Below, one piece after another: positions 1-7,281 of a stretch of DNA of 18,632 nucleotides (its first letter is position 1; every line of letters begins with the position of its first letter). Origin of the DNA: PALSA-607 sp036510735 (lineage in GTDB: Bacteria; Actinomycetota; Actinomycetes; Acidothermales; Acidothermaceae); contig DATCDK010000293.1 of assembly GCA_036510735.1 (NCBI GenBank), positions 1-18,632 on the forward strand, read 5' to 3'. The position numbers and the translations under genes were made by a program. The notes beneath the pieces are model-generated. The model was not told where the DNA came from. It ran no database searches and worked only from the letters and a program-made list of their open reading frames with translations.

Positions 1-1
1 C

Positions 2-685
2 CCGACCGGCGTGGGCAAGTCGACCACGCTCGCCGGCATGATCGACCACATCAACAACAACCGCGAAGTGCACATCGTCACGGTCGAGGACCCGATCGAG
101 GTCCTGCACTTCGACAAGCTCGGCATGATCAACCAGCGCGAGGTTCGCGTCGACACAGAAGACTTCTCCACCGCGCTGCGGGCCGCCATGCGGCAGGACC
201 CGGACGTGATCCTCGTCGGTGAGATGCGTGACCAGGAAACGGTCAAGGCGGCGCTGGCGGCGTCAGAGACCGGGCACTTCGTCATGTCGACCCTGCACAC
301 CACCGACGCGCAGGAGACCGTGAACCGCATCATCGACTTTTTCCCGCCGCACGAGCAAAAGCAGGTTCGGCTCTCCCTCGCGAGTGCACTGCGCGGCATC
401 GTGTGCCAGCGACTAGTGCCTCGGGCGGACGGCGAGGGGCGCTGCGTGACGATGGAGATCTGCATCAACACCGGCCGCATCGCAGAAGCGATTGCTGACC
501 CCGACAAGACCTCGCTGATGAACGACCTCATCGCCGAGGGCGCGTACTACGGCATGCAGACCTTCGACCAGCACCTCGTCGCGTTGATCCGCGACGGTGC
601 GGTCACCCTCGAAGCCGCGATGAGTGCATCGACGAACCCGCACGACCTGACTGTTGAGCTACGTCGTCTCGGCCTCGTCGCTTAG
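2..685 (+). CDS. pilT: PilT-like type IV pilus retraction ATPase, 5' truncated
   Basis: Hexameric secretion-superfamily ATPase of the PilT group, which powers pilus disassembly at the inner face of the membrane. The window opens inside the Walker A loop (PTGVGKSTT, bases 2-28), so the N-terminal domain is missing and the true start lies upstream. The rest of the catalytic domain is intact: Asp box VTVEDPIE (about 77-100), Walker B ILVGEMRDQET (about 208-240) and His box STLHTTDAQETV (about 287-322). The stop is TAG at 683-685. No other pilus gene is visible, so the PilT rather than PilB assignment rests on the short C-terminal region and the ILVGEMRD-type Walker B. Actinobacterial PilT copies often sit near tad/pil genes, which could lie to the left of this window. 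Confidence 0.88.
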   Translation, partial: PTGVGKSTTLAGMIDHINNNREVHIVTVEDPIEVLHFDKLGMINQREVRVDTEDFSTALRAAMRQDPDVILVGEMRDQETVKAALAASETGHFVMSTLHTTDAQETVNRIIDFFPPHEQKQVRLSLASALRGIVCQRLVPRADGEGRCVTMEICINTGRIAEAIADPDKTSLMNDLIAEGAYYGMQTFDQHLVALIRDGAVTLEAAMSASTNPHDLTVELRRLGLVA

Positions 686-715
686 TGGTTCAGCTCGTCG
701 GAGCACCCGGTTTCT

Positions 716-790
716 GCAACTTCGCATCCCGTGTGGTTGCGATCTGACGCAATTAGCGCGAATTCGCGACCACACGGGATGCGAAGTTGC
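716..790. repeat. Long inverted repeat, 22-bp perfect arms
   Basis: The arm at 716-737 is the exact reverse complement of 769-790. Pairing continues to 742/764 with one G-T wobble, giving a roughly 27-bp stem and a 21-nt loop. A perfect 12-bp palindrome (CGCGAATTCGCG, 757-768) overlaps the inner right arm. The 9-mer TTGCGATCT occurs at 737-745 and again at 787-795. The element lies between the convergent pilT and dasR 3' ends, where a bidirectional terminator would be expected, but neither side carries a T-run. It could be a dispersed palindromic repeat or a protein-binding site. Confidence 0.85.
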
Positions 791-878
791 GATCTCGCCG
801 TCGCTTCGCAGCCCGGGGTGTCGTGAACCGGCTGCAAACAGGTACACCCAGGGGTGCGGAGCTGTTTGGTTCTAGGGC

Positions 879-1634
879 TTAGCTGGTCGGCCGCTGCAGG
901 TGGGCGACGAACTTGTAGCGGTCTCCGCGGTACAGCGACCGCACGTATTCGATCGGTTGACCCGCGGAGTCGCGACTGTGGCGGCTCAGTAGGAGCAGCG
1001 GCAACCCGACGTCGGTGCCAAGAAGGTGGGCCTCGCGCGGCGGGGCAGGAACTGTCTCAATCGTCTCTTCGGCCTCGAGCAACTCGATGCCGTACTCCTG
1101 TGCCAGTACGGCGTACAGCGACGTGGATTTGGCGAGTAGCCGGCGAAGGCCCGGATACCGCTGACCCGCGAGGTGGGTGGTCTCGATGGCCATGGGCTCG
1201 CCGTTCGCGAGTCGCAGCCGTTCGATGCGAAGGACGCGAGCGCTCCGCTTGATCGCGAGCCGCTCGGCAAGAATCTCGTCGGCGAGCACATACCCGATCT
1301 CCAGCAGCGTCGACGTCGGTTCGAGGCCCTGTGCCCGCATATCCTCGGTGTAGCTCGTCAGACGCAGTGCCTGCGCAACCTTCGGCTTCGCGACGAAGGT
1401 GCCCTTACCTTGGATCCGCTCGAGTCGCCCTTCGACCACAAGTTCCTGCAGGGCCTGGCGAACAGTCGTCCGCGACGTACCGAAGTCGACGCTCAAGGTC
1501 CGCTCCGGGGGGACCGGGCTCCCCGGCGGCAGCGTCCGCGTCATGTCGAGCAGATGCTGTTTGAGCAGGTAGTACTTCGGCACCCGCGGCTCGCCGTTCG
1601 GTGATTCGTCGAGGGTTTGCGGTCTTGCCGGCAC
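879..1634 (-). CDS. dasR: DasR-type GntR/HutC transcriptional regulator
   Basis: A 251-residue regulator closely resembling Streptomyces DasR, the global repressor of GlcNAc/chitin use that binds dre operators and is released by GlcN-6-P. The winged helix-turn-helix spans about residues 18-83 (core TSRTTVRQALQELVVEGR, then ERIQGKGTFVAKP). The UTRA effector domain fills about 88-245 (LTSYTEDMRAQG, RIERLRLANGEPMAIETT, LLLLSRHSRDSAGQPIEYV, YRGDRYKFVA). GTG at 1632-1634 is chosen because GAGG lies five bases upstream and the length fits DasR (about 254). The gene is divergent from the sugar transporter, as dasR is from dasABC in Streptomyces, and dre-like sites fill the intervening region. Its effector would be made by the enzymes encoded next door. 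Effector and operator knowledge comes from Streptomyces; the role here is inferred. Confidence 0.93.
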   Translation of the reverse strand: MPARPQTLDESPNGEPRVPKYYLLKQHLLDMTRTLPPGSPVPPERTLSVDFGTSRTTVRQALQELVVEGRLERIQGKGTFVAKPKVAQALRLTSYTEDMRAQGLEPTSTLLEIGYVLADEILAERLAIKRSARVLRIERLRLANGEPMAIETTHLAGQRYPGLRRLLAKSTSLYAVLAQEYGIELLEAEETIETVPAPPREAHLLGTDVGLPLLLLSRHSRDSAGQPIEYVRSLYRGDRYKFVAHLQRPTS

Positions 1635-1781
1635 GTTCGCCTCAACCTCGCAGTGGTAGACCGGTCCGGGCGGGATCCGGGGGAAGTGCCGACCGGCTAG
1701 CGCGCACGCCGATTCCGGGATGAGAGTACGAGACTATGGGCAGCGCACCAAGCAGGTGCTGCCTCGCGTCTCGCTCACCAC

Positions 1782-1811
1782 ACCATAGCCAATCGTTCGG
1801 CTAGAGGTCTA
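1782..1811 (-). promoter_or_regulatory. Candidate dasR promoter
   Basis: On the minus strand, TAGACC (1811-1806, four of six matches to TTGACA) is separated by 18 bases from TATGGT (1787-1782). Transcription would start near 1775, leaving a leader of about 140 nt. The dre-like site covers the -35 element, which would suit autoregulation. The elements are weak and were found by eye. Confidence 0.35.
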
Positions 1812-1816
1812 GACCA
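1805..1816. promoter_or_regulatory. dre-like DasR operator 1
   Basis: AGGTCTAGACCA matches the core of the Streptomyces dre consensus (TGGTCTAGACCA) at 11 of 12 positions and contains the perfect 10-bp palindrome GGTCTAGACC (1806-1815). It lies nearest to dasR and overlaps the candidate dasR -35 element. Confidence 0.75.
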
Positions 1817-1904
1817 CGTGTCCGTCGGCATTTCTCGCGGCACGCTCAAATGGTCTGCTTGATTACGGTTGCGAAACGACCGGCCCCGCCGCGGTGCGAA
1901 CCCC

Positions 1905-1933
1905 TTGACAGTGCAAGTGGTCTATGCCAACTT
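1905..1933 (+). promoter_or_regulatory. Candidate promoter of the transporter operon
   Basis: A perfect TTGACA -35 element (1905-1910) is followed after 17 bases by CAACTT (1928-1933), a weak -10 element. Transcription would start near 1940. One dre-like site lies in the spacer and another at the predicted start point, an arrangement expected to block RNA polymerase when DasR is bound. Confidence 0.5.
1918..1929. promoter_or_regulatory. dre-like DasR operator 2
   Basis: TGGTCTATGCCA matches the dre core at 10 of 12 positions. It sits between the -35 and -10 elements of the inferred transporter promoter, 22 bp centre to centre from operator 3, about two helical turns, so both sites would face the same side of the DNA. 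Confidence 0.65.
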
Positions 1934-1939
1934 ACGGAA

Positions 1940-1951
1940 TGGTCTACACCA
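1940..1951. promoter_or_regulatory. dre-like DasR operator 3
   Basis: TGGTCTACACCA matches the dre core at 11 of 12 positions, and symmetry extends outward (AAT on the left, AAT on the right). It lies at the predicted transcription start of the transporter operon. Confidence 0.78.
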
Positions 1952-1988
1952 ATCGACTACCGCGAAAGCGCTGGTCAACCGTGATTTC

Positions 1989-1995
1989 GAGGAGG
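1989..1995 (+). promoter_or_regulatory. Ribosome binding site deciding the lipoprotein start
   Basis: GAGGAGG ends six bases before GTG 2002 but directly abuts ATG 1996. The spacing therefore favours GTG 2002, and the resulting protein begins with a compact lipoprotein signal peptide. Confidence 0.75.
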
Positions 1996-2001
1996 ATGCA
2001 C

Positions 2002-3366
2002 GTGAAGGCTCGCTATCTGACCGCGGCAACACTATCCGCGGTGATCGCTGTTGCCGGGTGCAGCAGCTCGAAGTCGACAGGGAGCAGCACCACGCCTACT
2101 GCTTCCGCTCCCGCCGCGGCGGCCAGCACGTCTGCCCCGGCCACCGCTTCCACCCCCGCCGCTGCAGCTAGCTCTTCCGCGCCGGCCGCCGCAGGCGCGA
2201 GCGGAACGCTCACTGTCTGGTTGCAGACCGATGCGCAGACAGGTTGGCCGAAGGAAGTCGCCGCTGCTACGGCCGCTTTCACTGCCAAGAACCCCGGTGT
2301 GAAGGTCGATGTCCAGTACCAGACCTGGGCCGACCACCTGACCAAGCTCGACGCCGCGCTGGCGGCTTCACCGCCCGACGTGGTTGAGCTCGGCAACACC
2401 GAGACGACCAAGTACATGGCCGATGGTGCGCTGGCTGACATCACCGCCGACAAGGCCAAGTTCGACAACTCCGCAACCTGGCTCAAGGGCCTCGCCGACT
2501 CCGTGACTTACAACGGCAAGTTGTACGGCGTCCCGTACTACGCAGGTGCACGAGGCGTCATCTACAGCACCGCCGCGTTCACGAAGGCGGGCATCACCGC
2601 CCCGCCGACCACGCTCGCTGAGTTGCAGGCAGACGGCCTCAAGCTGAAGGCCGTCATCCCGTCGACCCAGTCAGCGTTGTACTGGCCCGGCAAGGAGTGG
2701 TACGGCGCCATGTCGTTCGTCTACGGCTACGGCGGCGACATCGCTTCGAACGCGAGTGGCAAGTGGGTTGCCGACCTCGAGCAGCCCAACGCGGTCGCCG
2801 GCCTTACCGAGCTGAAGACCCTGTACAGCGCGTTGAGCAAGGCACCGGCGGACATCGACGAGTCGAAGCAGGACTCTGCGATGGCGCAGGGCCAAGCCGC
2901 GATGATCTACGGCAACGGCTGGGAAGAGGGATCGGTGAACGACCCGAAGACCGGTAACCCGGCGCTGAAGATCGACGCCTTCCCGATGCCGGGCAAGGAC
3001 GCCAGTGCACCGCTGCCGACCTTCCTCGGCGGCTCTGACCTGGTTATTCCCGCCGCCAGCAAGAACGTGGCGTGGGCCGAGGAGTGGATCAACGACTTCA
3101 CCGGCACCACGGGTATGACCGCGTTGGTCAACGACGCAAAGCCCATCCCGAACACGACGTCGCTGATCAGCTTGCTCGGTGACAGCCCGTTCGCGAAGGC
3201 AGCTGCTCAGAGCTGGTTCGTCCCGACCGCCCCGAACTGGGCCGACGTGGAAAGCCAGAATGTGCTGCAGAACATGCTGTCGGGCATCCTGTCGGGGAAG
3301 CAGTCGATCCCCGATGCGACGAAGGCGGCTGACACCCAGATCAACACGATCCTGAACGGCAGCTAG
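2002..3366 (+). CDS. DasA-like sugar-binding lipoprotein of ABC transporter
   Basis: A 454-residue family 1 extracellular solute-binding protein. The lipoprotein signal is short (MKARYLT, hydrophobic stretch, VAGC) with the acylated cysteine at residue 20. Residues 21-67 form a Ser/Ala/Pro/Thr linker of low complexity, probably a flexible tether to the membrane. The binding fold follows (GTLTVWLQTD near 68, SPPDVVELGNTETTKYM, YWPGKEWYGAMSFVYGYGG, FLGGSDLVIPA), resembling Streptomyces DasA, the chitobiose-binding protein. It is first in the transporter operon, divergent from dasR. Substrate is inferred: GlcNAc, chito-oligosaccharides, or given the murQ gene nearby, MurNAc or GlcNAc-MurNAc. Longer upstream starts at 1924 overlap the promoter and operators and are rejected. 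Confidence 0.88.
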   Translation: MKARYLTAATLSAVIAVAGCSSSKSTGSSTTPTASAPAAAASTSAPATASTPAAAASSSAPAAAGASGTLTVWLQTDAQTGWPKEVAAATAAFTAKNPGVKVDVQYQTWADHLTKLDAALAASPPDVVELGNTETTKYMADGALADITADKAKFDNSATWLKGLADSVTYNGKLYGVPYYAGARGVIYSTAAFTKAGITAPPTTLAELQADGLKLKAVIPSTQSALYWPGKEWYGAMSFVYGYGGDIASNASGKWVADLEQPNAVAGLTELKTLYSALSKAPADIDESKQDSAMAQGQAAMIYGNGWEEGSVNDPKTGNPALKIDAFPMPGKDASAPLPTFLGGSDLVIPAASKNVAWAEEWINDFTGTTGMTALVNDAKPIPNTTSLISLLGDSPFAKAAAQSWFVPTAPNWADVESQNVLQNMLSGILSGKQSIPDATKAADTQINTILNGS

Positions 3367-3382
3367 CTGTAAGAGGCAAACA

Positions 3383-3411
3383 TTCGCGCGGGAGACTGGC
3401 TCGCACGCGAA
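3383..3411 (+). other. Intercistronic stem-loop after the lipoprotein gene
   Basis: TTCGCG at 3383-3388 pairs with CGCGAA at 3406-3411, with further partial pairing inside (3390/3404 and 3392-3394/3400-3402). It lies in the 73-base gap between the binding-protein gene and the first permease. Such hairpins often protect the 5' mRNA so that the binding protein is made in excess. There is no T-run, so full termination is unlikely. Confidence 0.4.
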
Positions 3412-3439
3412 CAGCGTAAGAAGAAGTGGGAGCACTCGC

Positions 3440-4426
3440 ATGGCTGCCGTCGGGACAGAGCTACAACCGTCCCGACGGCAGCTAGCGTCTAGACGACGGC
3501 TGCCGCTGCGCCAGCGGGCGGCCAAGGTCGGCGGACCTTACCTGCTGATCCTGCCGTCGATCGTGATCATCCTTGCGGTGCTTGCGTATCCCATCTACAA
3601 GCTTTTTGAGTTGTCGTTCCAGACCTACCAGCTGCCGCAGCTGATTCACGAGTCGCACCACAAACTCGGCAAGGCACCGGTCTGGGTGGGGTTCGCGAAC
3701 TTCGCCAAGGTATTCGAGGACCATCAGTTCTGGGATGTTCTGTGGCGCACCATCATGTTCACCGTCGTGAACGTCGGCGCGACCATGATCCTCGGTACGG
3801 CGATCGGTGTCTTGCTCACGAAGATGAGCAAGCCGCTGCGGGTCGTGCTCTCGGTCGTCTTGATTCTCGTATGGGCGACACCTCAAGTTGTCGGTATCAC
3901 CATCTGGAACTGGTTGTTCGATCAGCAGTTTGGCGTCATCAACTACACGCTGACCAAGTTGCACCTCGGCCACTTCGTTGGCCATGACTGGTACACGTCG
4001 TCGTGGCAGGGTTTCCTGGTCGTGACCTGTGTCGTCGTGTGGGGTGCGATCCCGTTCGTCGCGATCACCATGCAAGCGGCGCTGACGCAAGTGCCCGACG
4101 AGATACTCGAAGCAGCGGCGGTAGATGGCGCCTCTGGGCTGCAGGCGTTCCGCCGCATCACCTACCCGATGCTGCGGCCGATCCTGGTCATCTTGACCAG
4201 CCTGTCGGTGATCTGGGACTTCCAGGTCTTCACCCAGGTCTATATCTTGCGCGACAACAGGCCGGAGCCCTGGTACTACCTGATGTCGATCTTCTCGTTC
4301 ATCGAGTCGTTCAAGGTGCACAACTTCGGCCTCGGTGCCGCGCTGTCATTGATCACCATGCTGATCATGATCAGCGTCTCGGTGTTTTACATCCGACAGA
4401 TCCTGCGAATCGGGGACGCCAAGTGA
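3440..4426 (+). CDS. Sugar ABC transporter permease, MalF/DasB type
   Basis: A 328-residue inner-membrane permease with a basic cytoplasmic N-terminus (residues 1-30, Arg-rich) followed by about six hydrophobic spans, the first near YLLILPSIVIILAVLAY. The EAA loop that docks on the ATPase is EILEAAAVDGASG followed by FRRITYPMLRP, about residues 223-248. GGAG about 10 bases upstream of ATG 3440 supports the start. It pairs with the next permease, whose GTG start overlaps this stop (GTGA, 4423-4426), implying translational coupling. It is similar in layout to dasB. It carries no substrate information by itself. Confidence 0.9.
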   Translation: MAAVGTELQPSRRQLASRRRLPLRQRAAKVGGPYLLILPSIVIILAVLAYPIYKLFELSFQTYQLPQLIHESHHKLGKAPVWVGFANFAKVFEDHQFWDVLWRTIMFTVVNVGATMILGTAIGVLLTKMSKPLRVVLSVVLILVWATPQVVGITIWNWLFDQQFGVINYTLTKLHLGHFVGHDWYTSSWQGFLVVTCVVVWGAIPFVAITMQAALTQVPDEILEAAAVDGASGLQAFRRITYPMLRPILVILTSLSVIWDFQVFTQVYILRDNRPEPWYYLMSIFSFIESFKVHNFGLGAALSLITMLIMISVSVFYIRQILRIGDAK

Positions 4427-5313
4427 CGACGTCATCTGTGCGCGCGACCCAGCCCCTGCGGCGGGCACCGCGAAAGTCTGGCGCGGTGGCCGGTCGCCAC
4501 ACCAAGAGCACAGCCAACGCCATCGGCGTCGTCTTGCTGGTCGTGATGGCGTTCCCGATCTACTGGGCGATCGCGACCTCGTTCAAGCGCGGCGTCGACA
4601 TGACCAAGGTGACGCCCAAGTGGTTTCCGTTTCCTGGCACGTTGCTGCATTACCGCGACGCGTGGCACAAGGCGTTCTTTCTTTCGAGCCTGCGCAACAG
4701 CGCGATCATCGTGGGACTCACCGTCGTCATTGCGATCGCGGCTGCGTTCCTTGCCGCAGTCGCGGTCGCGCGCACGAACTTCCGCGGTCGGAAGGCATAC
4801 ATCGTCCTGATCATCGTGATCCAGATGATTCCGCAAACCGCGCTGATCGTGCCGCTCTTCGTCGTCCTCAGCAATTTTCACGAACAGAATCAACTCATCG
4901 GCGTGACCTTCACCTACCTCGCGTTCATCCTGCCGTTCGCGGTGTGGACGCTTCGCGGCTTCGTGGCCAACATCCCGAAGGACCTCGAGGACGCCGCGAT
5001 GATCGACGGGTGTTCGCGGTTCAGCGCGTTCATGCGGGTGACGTTCCCGCTGATCGCGCCTGGGCTTGTGGCCACCGCCATCTTCGCGTTCATCCAGGCG
5101 TGGAACGAGTTCACCTTCGCGTACGTGATCATCCAGGACAACAGCAAAGAGACAGCGACGGTCTGGCTGGCCTCGTTCATCACCCAGGAGCAGGTCGACT
5201 GGGGTGGGCTGATGGCTGGCGCGACTATGTTGTCGATCCCGATCGTCATCCTGTTCCTCCTGGTCCAGCGACATTTCGCGACCGGGCTCACCGCGGGTGC
5301 GGTCAAGGGCTGA
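4423..5313 (+). CDS. Sugar ABC transporter permease, MalG/DasC type
   Basis: A 296-residue carbohydrate permease of the MalG group. After a basic N-terminal tail of about 30 residues come about six membrane spans, beginning AIGVVLLVVMAFPIYWAIATS. The EAA loop is LEDAAMIDGCSRFSAF followed by MRVTFPLIAPG, around residues 188-213. GTG 4423 is chosen because it overlaps the upstream stop and has GGGGA about seven bases before it. GTG 4438 is a possible shorter start. The kinase gene begins only 11 bases after the stop, so the two are almost certainly cotranscribed. With the upstream permease it would form the heterodimeric channel energised by the MsiK-type ATPase at 9684-10766. Confidence 0.9.
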   Translation: MTTSSVRATQPLRRAPRKSGAVAGRHTKSTANAIGVVLLVVMAFPIYWAIATSFKRGVDMTKVTPKWFPFPGTLLHYRDAWHKAFFLSSLRNSAIIVGLTVVIAIAAAFLAAVAVARTNFRGRKAYIVLIIVIQMIPQTALIVPLFVVLSNFHEQNQLIGVTFTYLAFILPFAVWTLRGFVANIPKDLEDAAMIDGCSRFSAFMRVTFPLIAPGLVATAIFAFIQAWNEFTFAYVIIQDNSKETATVWLASFITQEQVDWGGLMAGATMLSIPIVILFLLVQRHFATGLTAGAVKG

Positions 5314-5324
5314 CGGGAGAACGG

Positions 5325-6218
5325 GTGCCAGGGCTACCGGTACTTGGGGTCGATGCCGGAGGATCCGCAACGCGCGCTGTCCTGATGCAGGACGGCCAGG
5401 TCCTCTCCCGCTATGAAGAACCGCCTCTCAACGTGTTGTTGCAGGCCGACGCCTTCGAGCGGTTGGCGGCCTTGATCACCGCCTCGGGCGCCGCTGTTGC
5501 GGGCTTCGGGCTTGCGGGCCTACGCGGTCCCGAGCACGCGGCAGACATGCGCGCACGGTTGGCCGGGGCGACGGGCGTCGACGTTGTCGTTGTCGATGAC
5601 ACGCAGGCCGCGCTGGCCGGCGCCTTCGGGGCCGGCCCTGGCGTCATTGTCATTGCGGGCACCGGGTCGAATGCTCTTGGCCAAAGCGGCGATGGAAGGA
5701 CTGCCCGCGCCGGCGGTTACGGGTTTCTCGTCGGTGACGAGGGAAGCGCGTATTGGTTCGCCAGTCAGGCGATGCGCGCCGCGTTGCGTTCTCACGACGG
5801 CAGTGGGCCTAAGAGCGAGGCATTAGAACTCGCGGTCACAGCCGAGTACGGGCTCGACTTCGATGCGATCGTGCGGCTCATCTACCGCGATCCCGCAGAT
5901 CGTCAACTCTTGACCCGTCTTGCACGCGCGGTCATGGCCCTCGACGACGACCCCGTCATGACCGCGATCCTCGATGCTGGTTGTGACTACCTCGTTGCCC
6001 TCGCGAACGTCCTTCGTAGGCAGTTAGGCAGCGGGCAACGGGACGACAAGCTGCCGGTCGCCATGCACGGCGGGGTCTTCAGTAATCCTTACGTACGTGG
6101 CCGATTCGTCTCGGCTACTGGCGCCGAGGCTGCCGCCCGCGCCCCTGAGTTCGGCGCCGTCGACCTGGCGATGCGGCATCATCGACGATCCGATCACGGC
6201 ACAGCGAGGAGTATCTAA
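5325..6218 (+). CDS. BadF/NAGK-family amino-sugar kinase (GlcNAc or MurNAc)
   Basis: A 297-residue actin-fold kinase of the BadF/BadG/BcrA group that includes GlcNAc kinases and the clostridial MurNAc/GlcNAc kinase MurK. Visible motifs are the first phosphate loop GVDAGGSATRAVL (8-20), an Asp motif VVDDTQAALAGA (89-100), AGTGSNALG (111-119), GGYGFLVGDEGSAYW (130-144, a hallmark of NAGK-like members) and GGVFSNPYVRG near residue 248. It would phosphorylate imported amino sugar at the 6-OH. GTG 5325 has GGGAGA five bases upstream and follows the permease stop by 11 bases. Its stop overlaps the next ATG (TAATG). Alongside MurQ it could use MurNAc, GlcNAc or both; sequence alone does not decide. 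The C-terminal 25 residues are polar and His/Arg-rich. Confidence 0.85.
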   Translation: MPGLPVLGVDAGGSATRAVLMQDGQVLSRYEEPPLNVLLQADAFERLAALITASGAAVAGFGLAGLRGPEHAADMRARLAGATGVDVVVVDDTQAALAGAFGAGPGVIVIAGTGSNALGQSGDGRTARAGGYGFLVGDEGSAYWFASQAMRAALRSHDGSGPKSEALELAVTAEYGLDFDAIVRLIYRDPADRQLLTRLARAVMALDDDPVMTAILDAGCDYLVALANVLRRQLGSGQRDDKLPVAMHGGVFSNPYVRGRFVSATGAEAAARAPEFGAVDLAMRHHRRSDHGTARSI

Positions 6219-7261
6219 TGACCGGTGCCGGTGAACTGATGGCGCGCGAGATTGCCGAGCAGCCAGCGGTCTTCGACCGGATCCTCGAGCACGGGCGCGC
6301 AGACATCGGCACAGTGGCGGCGGAGGTTGCGGCTGCTGGAATCAGGTTCGTAGTGCTGGCGGCGCGCGGCACCAGTGATCACGCTGCCCTCTACGCCAAA
6401 TATCTCTTCGAGATTGTTCTTGGCCTTCCCGCTGGGCTCGCGTCACCGTCGACCATGACGGCCTACGGCGCGCGTCCGGATCTGCGCGACGTCCTGTTCG
6501 TCGCCGTCAGCCAGTCAGGGGGATCGCCCGACCTCGTCGAGTCGCTGACGACGGCCGGTCAATGTGGAGCCCTGACGCTCGCCGTGACGAACGCGCCGGC
6601 CTCCGCTCTGGCCACCGTGGCACGGTTGCACATCGATGTGCTCGCTGGTCCGGAGAAAGCAGTCGCTGCAACGAAGAGCTACACCGCGGAGTTGCTGTCG
6701 CTGTACTTGCTCGTCGACGCCCTGCGTGGCGGCGACGGCTCGCAAGCCCGCAGCATCGTCGAGGCGGCGCGGGTGCTCGTGAATAACACCGAGCAGGTCG
6801 CCGCTGTCGCGCGACGATTCGTTGGCGTTGAGCGGTTGGTGGTGACGGGTCGCGGCTACTCGTACCCGACCGCGCGCGAGGCGGCCCTAAAGCTCATGGA
6901 GACGAGTTACATGTCCGCGCAGGCCTTCTCCGGCGCCGACTTGTTGCACGGTCCTATGGCGATGCTGCAGCGCGACAGCGCCGTCATTGCGATCGCGGCC
7001 GACGGCGTCGGCGGGACGGCGATGCAACCCGTACTCGATCGGCTTGCCGAACTCGAGACATCCCTGGCGATCGTCGGTTCGGGGTTGCGTGATTCGTCAT
7101 CGCAGCAGGCGGCGCTGCGACTGCCCGTCGGGTTGCCCGAGGAGCTGTCGCCGCTCGCCGAGATCATTCCGCTCCAGATGCTCGCGCGTGAGCTTGCGGT
7201 CGTGCGTGGCTTCGATCCCGACGCCCCGCGCGGGCTGCTCAAGGTCACCAAAACCTGGTAG
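6218..7261 (+). CDS. SIS-domain glucosamine-6-phosphate deaminase (NagB-II type)
   Basis: A 347-residue protein equal to the isomerase half of GlmS without the glutamine amidotransferase domain. It probably deaminates GlcN-6-P to fructose-6-P plus ammonia in the cytosol. Two SIS domains are visible: the first with LAARGTSDHAA (47-57), SQSGGSPD (98-105) and EKAVAATKSYTAEL (146-159), the second with GRGYSYPTAREAALKL (211-226). The three catalytic positions known from E. coli GlmS appear conserved as Glu228, His244 and Lys342. ATG 6218 overlaps the kinase stop, with AGCGAGGA upstream. It replaces the classical NagB hexamer, which is absent here. AgaS-like activity on galactosamine-6-P is an alternative. 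The stop faces the nagA stop across 20 bases. Confidence 0.87.
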   Translation: MTGAGELMAREIAEQPAVFDRILEHGRADIGTVAAEVAAAGIRFVVLAARGTSDHAALYAKYLFEIVLGLPAGLASPSTMTAYGARPDLRDVLFVAVSQSGGSPDLVESLTTAGQCGALTLAVTNAPASALATVARLHIDVLAGPEKAVAATKSYTAELLSLYLLVDALRGGDGSQARSIVEAARVLVNNTEQVAAVARRFVGVERLVVTGRGYSYPTAREAALKLMETSYMSAQAFSGADLLHGPMAMLQRDSAVIAIAADGVGGTAMQPVLDRLAELETSLAIVGSGLRDSSSQQAALRLPVGLPEELSPLAEIIPLQMLARELAVVRGFDPDAPRGLLKVTKTW

Positions 7262-7281
7262 CCATCGCAGCGACCGGGCAG

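Larger units (their letters stand above)
1635..2001. other. Divergent regulatory region between dasR and transporter genes
   Basis: This 367-base stretch has no convincing gene. It holds one dre-like site near the inferred dasR promoter (1805-1816), two dre-like sites over the inferred transporter promoter (1918-1929 and 1940-1951), a lone half-site TGGTCT at 1851-1856, and a small imperfect hairpin at 1741-1761 inside the presumed dasR leader. Confidence 0.7.

Noticed and set aside
716..790. Reading the inverted repeat as a simple intrinsic terminator
   Set aside because: No T-run on either side and a stem far longer than usual; kept as a repeat with function open.
1652..1668. Possible sixth dre site near the dasR start
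   Set aside because: The minus strand reads CGGTCTACCACT, lacking two central bases of the palindrome, so the half-sites are wrongly spaced.
1851..1856. Half-site TGGTCT in the dasR/transporter gap
   Set aside because: The partner half is missing; one hexamer is expected by chance.
1924..2001. Longer N-terminus for the sugar-binding lipoprotein from ATG 1924
   Set aside because: It would place coding sequence over the -10 element and dre site and would bury the signal peptide; the Shine-Dalgarno fits GTG 2002.
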